From NCBI GenBank assembly GCA_019058365.1, contig JAHPZE010000031.1:1-48801 (forward strand): a stretch of DNA of 48,801 nucleotides, read 5' to 3'. The first letter of the stretch is position 1. Each line of letters opens with the position of its first letter. The notes under the pieces are model-generated. The model searched no databases. It was not told the DNA's origin and worked only from the letters and a program-made list of their open reading frames with translations. Source of the stretch: Promethearchaeota archaeon. GTDB lineage: Archaea > Asgardarchaeota > Lokiarchaeia > Sigyniarchaeales > SOKP01. Positions 45,130 through 48,801 of the stretch are shown piece by piece. A program made the translations under genes and the position numbers.

Positions 45130-46128
45130 CTATTCACCTCCACTTTCTTCTGGTACCGCACAAGATGCGGGACTTTGTTTTAATTTCTTACTTATAGCTT
45201 CTACAGGACATATATTTATACAATTCTGACATGATTTACAATGAAAACTATCTATTCCCGCCATATGCCATAATCCATCATCTCCCTTCTCTCGAACTAT
45301 CGCGAAATCTGGGCAAATATACCAACATTGAGCACAATCAGTACATTTTTCTTTATCCCATATGATGTCCCATTCACCCCACGTTCCCGTCATTACCTGA
45401 GAACTTCCATATGGAATGATATTTTCGTCACAATACCATACTCCTGCCTTATCCATCTCTTTATATCCAGGTAATCCAGGTTTTACTTGTTGCCAGGGTA
45501 CTTTTGTATCTAAAGAAAAATCTATATCAATTCCAAGATCATACAAACAAGTCTCTTCAATAGCTTGTTTTATAGCTTGGATATTTTTCCCCGCAATTTC
45601 TCCTTTAAATCTCCTCATAATAGCATCAGATATCTCATCTAATGTAAAGAGATGGGATACTCGAATTAAAGCACCTAAAATTATAGTATTTGTTATATTT
45701 CTGCCAAAAGTCTCCAATGCGATTCTCGTTGCATCAATTGTTGCCACATTTATATCTTTTCTTCCAACCACTTCTTGGATGGATGCTTGATCCATAACAG
45801 TATTTACAATTAACCAACCTCCTTTAGGCATTCCAGCTGTTACATTAATTTCTCCTAAAAGAGATGGATCTAACACAGAAACAAAATGAGGTCCATAAAC
45901 TTGTTCATTGTTTCGCACTAAATCTTCATTTGCAGATAGTCTAACATAACTTTCCGTTGGGGAACCCATTCTTTCCGCTCCAAAAAGAGGTTGACAGACA
46001 CCATAACCATAAAAAGCTTCTACACATAAATTAGAAGCTGTAACTCCACCTTGTCCTCCTCTAGCATGAAATCTAAGATTAATTACATCATTTTTTAAAA
46101 CTTCTTTAACTTGTTCTGGAGTTAACAT
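45130..46128 (-). CDS. 2-oxoacid:ferredoxin oxidoreductase gamma-delta fusion
   Basis: 332 aa. Gamma domain (about 15-190) begins FHARGGQGGVTASN. A linker follows, then a delta-type 2[4Fe-4S] ferredoxin domain (about 262-315) with CTDCAQCWYICP and CKSCQNCINICP. Gamma and delta are separate genes in many archaea; here they are fused. First gene of the operon; the alpha-subunit SD is embedded in its final codons, indicating tight translational coupling. The ferredoxin domain wires electrons from the beta cluster to ferredoxin. Confidence 0.92.
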   Translation of the reverse strand: MLTPEQVKEVLKNDVINLRFHARGGQGGVTASNLCVEAFYGYGVCQPLFGAERMGSPTESYVRLSANEDLVRNNEQVYGPHFVSVLDPSLLGEINVTAGMPKGGWLIVNTVMDQASIQEVVGRKDINVATIDATRIALETFGRNITNTIILGALIRVSHLFTLDEISDAIMRRFKGEIAGKNIQAIKQAIEETCLYDLGIDIDFSLDTKVPWQQVKPGLPGYKEMDKAGVWYCDENIIPYGSSQVMTGTWGEWDIIWDKEKCTDCAQCWYICPDFAIVREKGDDGLWHMAGIDSFHCKSCQNCINICPVEAISKKLKQSPASCAVPEESGGE

Positions 46129-46274
46129 TTTGAGTAAATTTTGTAATTGTTTTCTAATTAATCAATTTCGATAAAATAAATCTTAGGATAAAATTTAAGT
46201 TATGTATAATCTTTCTTAAAACTTTCCTAGATCTTGTTTATAAAAAATAGCTCATATAAAAACAAAAAGGATTC

Positions 46275-47516
46275 TTAATTATATTCGTTTTCTAGCTTTT
46301 TTACAACATCTATACATAAAAGAAGAATGTTTTTTAATCCTTCTTTTGAAACTAAATCTATAGTATCTTTCTTAGTATGGACAAATTTCAAACCTGGTTG
46401 AGAACCAAGCCAGCACGCTTCAAAACCTTCGTGAACAATAGGCATATAATCTGACCAAGCGCCTGTAGGGGCATAAATTTCTTTTAATTTGATATTTAGT
46501 TCTTCACTACATTCCAAAAATAACTTATTTAATTTCTTAGAAGATACTTTTCTTGGAATTCCATAAGAACTTATTAATCTAATTAGTTCATATCCTCCGA
46601 TTAAATCGAAGTTAATAAAATAAGTTGATTTTTTATCAAATTTATCTTTATTTTTTTGAATAAAATTAATTGCTCCTCCTAAATTTAACTCTTCTGAACT
46701 AGTAGATAAAAATAGTAAGTCAATATTATTAATTGGATTTACTTTATAGTATCTTGCTAGTTCTATTAATGTTCCCACTGCAGCTGCATTATCAAATGCT
46801 CCAGGAGAGCTATTACCCGTTTTATTAAAATAATTAATTCCCCCAATTATGGCAATAACTATAGAGATATCCAATAAGATATTATTCAAAATTGGGATAT
46901 TAAAATTAATAAAGATTTTAAGAAGGCTTAAAATAAAATAGATAAGCATTAGAATTAAAGAACCAAAAATAGACAAAAGAAATATAGCAACTCGTATTGA
47001 TGTAGGAAATGATTGCGATTTAGAATCCCAGTGCCCCATAAAAATAATGTTAGCTTTAGGGTTCTTACTTTTCAACTTAGTATAAATATTTACTGTCTCA
47101 TAATTATAAATCTCATGTTTACTTAATTTAATACTATTAGTTCTCCCAAGTGCTTTACCTGAGACATAAATATCAAGTACAAACAAGCCTAATGTTAAAA
47201 AAGGACTTATATATATTGATAAAGCCAATAATATCAAAGCAGAGCCGGTAATTAAAAAGATGAATCTTATGAAAATCCAATTATAAAAGGATGTTATAAA
47301 TGTTTCTCGAAAAATTGGATCATACCCCGCTTCTTTAAATTCGTTTACTACAATCTCGATTGCTTTTTTCTCTCCCTCTGATCCTATTAATCTAGGGAAA
47401 GCAAGGCTTTTTGTTATCCGATATACATTATCTACATCAAATTTTGTATCAGTGTTGTTTTTATCTATTATTTTAGTATCTAATCCATCTGCCTTCATTT
47501 TTGACTCATAAATCAT
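46275..47516 (-). CDS. Membrane-embedded M28-family metallopeptidase
   Basis: 413 aa. Zinc peptidase of the M28 type with ligands GHWDSKS (H162, D164), AFDNAAAVG (D242), SSEEL (E275/E276), NFDLIGG (D304) and a late His in FVHTKKD (about 381). Two hydrophobic helices (about 80-118) precede the catalytic domain, and a further hydrophobic block (about 172-228) is inserted between the first and second ligands, so the protease is anchored in the membrane within its own catalytic domain. Its ATG overlaps the stop of a small upstream ORF (ATGA), implying coupled translation. Confidence 0.85.
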   Translation of the reverse strand: MIYESKMKADGLDTKIIDKNNTDTKFDVDNVYRITKSLAFPRLIGSEGEKKAIEIVVNEFKEAGYDPIFRETFITSFYNWIFIRFIFLITGSALILLALSIYISPFLTLGLFVLDIYVSGKALGRTNSIKLSKHEIYNYETVNIYTKLKSKNPKANIIFMGHWDSKSQSFPTSIRVAIFLLSIFGSLILMLIYFILSLLKIFINFNIPILNNILLDISIVIAIIGGINYFNKTGNSSPGAFDNAAAVGTLIELARYYKVNPINNIDLLFLSTSSEELNLGGAINFIQKNKDKFDKKSTYFINFDLIGGYELIRLISSYGIPRKVSSKKLNKLFLECSEELNIKLKEIYAPTGAWSDYMPIVHEGFEACWLGSQPGLKFVHTKKDTIDLVSKEGLKNILLLCIDVVKKLENEYN

Positions 47517-47707
47517 ATCTTTTTGTTATTTATAAAATATTTAAACCACTCGATTGAAAGCGTTTTTTTACCTTTCCTAAAAATTTCTTTCCTAAATAGC
47601 ATACCTAAATCTGAAATAACTCCAGAAATATATTTTGCTGGTGTAATATCAAAATAATAATTATGGACCTCTAAAAAATTATTTGTTATCTCCTTATTAT
47701 TAAAAAT
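47513..47707 (-). CDS. Small ORF coupled to the M28 gene, no standard start
   Basis: Open frame of 64 residues (up to TGA at 47515-47513) without ATG, GTG or TTG in its first half. Peptide content looks coding (NYYFDITPAKYISGVISDLG, then basic FRKEIFRKGKK and EWFKYF). AAGGAG lies at 47695-47690, and the stop overlaps the M28 start codon as ATGA. It could be a small protein starting at a non-standard codon, or the frameshifted tail of the broken gene upstream. The family is not recognised. Confidence 0.4.
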   Translation of the reverse strand: MFNNKEITNNFLEVHNYYFDITPAKYISGVISDLGMLFRKEIFRKGKKTLSIEWFKYFINNKKI

Positions 47708-47715
47708 TCAAACAA

Positions 47716-48684
47716 TTAATAAAACCTTTTAAATATTCGACAGATTGCTAAAGCAATCCAAAGAGGAAGATCTTTATCCTTTGTTTTTAATAATTTTAAA
47801 TCCCATAATCCATTTTCTAATTGTCTTTCTCTTAAGGTTTCAAGTGCTAATTCGATTTGAGGATGAGATAAGGTGAACCTTAAGTTAGAGAGCGTATCAA
47901 GTGAAGATACAATATCTGTAAACCAGAAAGGAAATGATACTCTGAACCGATAATCTACACCTTTTCTATCTGGGTATTTATCAGGTTTAAAAAATCTTGA
48001 AGCTAAAAGCTTTCCCGCTGTTTTAGCTTCTTTTAAATTTCGAAATTAAGCATGAGCGGTAAAAGCTCTCAATACAACGCCAGTAATCATATGCGAAAAG
48101 GGTTTTCTCTTTATTGGTTGTAATGCATCTTCACCATCCACAACTTCTGACCACTTCGCGTTATGTATTCTTATGGGTGCTGCCCATCCTCCATCATCTT
48201 GTCTGACTGATAAAAGCCATTTAAATCCTTTCTTTATTTGTTGTTCATCTTCACATCCCGCTTTTACTAAGAGTTCCATTATACCAGCAGTATAATTTGG
48301 GGAATATTGATTTCCATAAATCCCTCTAAAATCTCCTTCTTTAGTTTGAAATGAAAATAAAAATTTAGCTGCTTTTTGTATTGCTAAATGTCGATTATTA
48401 AAACCATACTTTTCTATAAGGAATCCTAATTGCCTATATGTTTCTAATTGATTATAATTTTCTTGTACCTTTAAATCTCTTTTACTACTAAGATATTTCC
48501 ACGAACTGTTCTTTAGTTGTTTTTTAAGTATTTTCTCTACTTCTTGTTGTTTCCATATTATTTCAATAGATTCAACTTTTTCATTTAAAAGGTCTCTTTT
48601 AACAAAATATTTGATTATGATATTTTCAACTGAAAGGAGAATAGATAATGGATTAAATCTTAAATACTCTTTACATCTTTACAT
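47716..48684 (-). pseudogene. Broken terpene-cyclase/prenyltransferase-fold (alpha-alpha toroid) gene
   Basis: One frame runs from ATG 48684 to TAA 47716 (323 codons) but contains TAA at codon 2 (48681-48679) and codon 213 (48048-48046). The translation has repeated QW-like motifs of the squalene-cyclase/prenyltransferase toroid: FQTKEGDFRGIYGNQYSPNY, RQDDGGWAAP and RQLENGLWD. Both sides of the internal stop are clearly coding in the same frame (SFPFWFTDIVSSLD downstream). No DxDD or metal motif was seen, so catalytic type is unclear. Likely a recent pseudogene, unless there are sequencing errors or readthrough. Confidence 0.65.
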
Positions 48685-48801
48685 AATTTGATTATATCAA
48701 ATTCTTTCTTAATTAGAGTAACTATCTATTTTTTATTTATAACAAAATAGAATATGATCATATTAATTTAGCTTGATAATTAAAGCGTTCGATTGTATGC
48801 G

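Noticed and set aside
45416..45790. 124-aa open frame on the plus strand
   Set aside because: Antisense to the gamma-delta oxidoreductase subunit, whose motifs are unambiguous.

Overview
The window is a strongly AT-rich stretch of archaeal DNA, most likely from an Asgard (Loki-like) archaeon. The basis is two eukaryote-style Ras/Rab-type small GTPases (194-748; 3422-3952), the second followed after 4 nt by a TrmB-like winged-helix regulator. Archaeal traits include a multi-subunit 2-oxoacid:ferredoxin oxidoreductase with a ferredoxin-domain subunit, TATA-like promoters, poly-T gene ends and Shine-Dalgarno (SD) leaders. No rRNA, tRNA, CRISPR array or insertion sequence was seen. The lineage call is inference.

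Layout. 1-4 kb: GTPases, a 4-hydroxybutyryl-CoA dehydratase-family Fe-S protein and the TrmB-like protein. 4.3-10.6 kb: unrecognised proteins, a HEAT-like protein, an amidohydrolase, pirin and a membrane protein. 10.6-33 kb: a large carbohydrate/glycolipid catabolic island with GH20, two GH5 paralogues, KDG kinase, a beta-keto-acid cleavage enzyme, two DMT/NIPA-like membrane proteins, two PIG-L deacetylases, an SCP2 domain protein, two M24 hydrolases, two Gfo/Idh/MocA oxidoreductases, two SDRs, an Asp/Glu racemase-family protein, a fucose-isomerase-like protein and a GPH sugar symporter. 33-42.6 kb: alpha/beta hydrolase, GH172 (DUF2961), YjbQ, crotonase, nitronate monooxygenase-like flavoprotein, alkylsulfatase-like metallo-beta-lactamase, esterase and a second GPH symporter. 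42.8-46.1 kb: ferredoxin oxidoreductase operon. 46.3-48.7 kb: a membrane M28 peptidase, a coupled small ORF and a broken terpene-cyclase-fold gene.

How it fits together (inference): glycosidases release sugars from glycosides or glycolipids, symporters import them, PIG-L enzymes deacetylate, Gfo/Idh and SDR enzymes oxidise, and KDG kinase plus the keto-acid cleavage enzyme feed central metabolism, with keto acids oxidised by the ferredoxin oxidoreductase. Five gene families (DMT, PIG-L, M24, Gfo/Idh, GH5) occur twice here, the second set largely inverted, so the island appears to have grown by duplication of a module.

Most notable: (1) the oxidoreductase beta subunit is circularly permuted, with the usual C-terminal half in front of the usual N-terminal half; (2) the duplicated DMT/PIG-L/M24/Gfo/GH5 module; (3) three genes whose essential N-terminal motifs lie upstream of any ATG/GTG/TTG and that appear to start at AUU or AUA after a good SD; (4) remnants: a GMP-synthase C-terminus and a terpene-cyclase-fold gene with two in-frame TAA codons.
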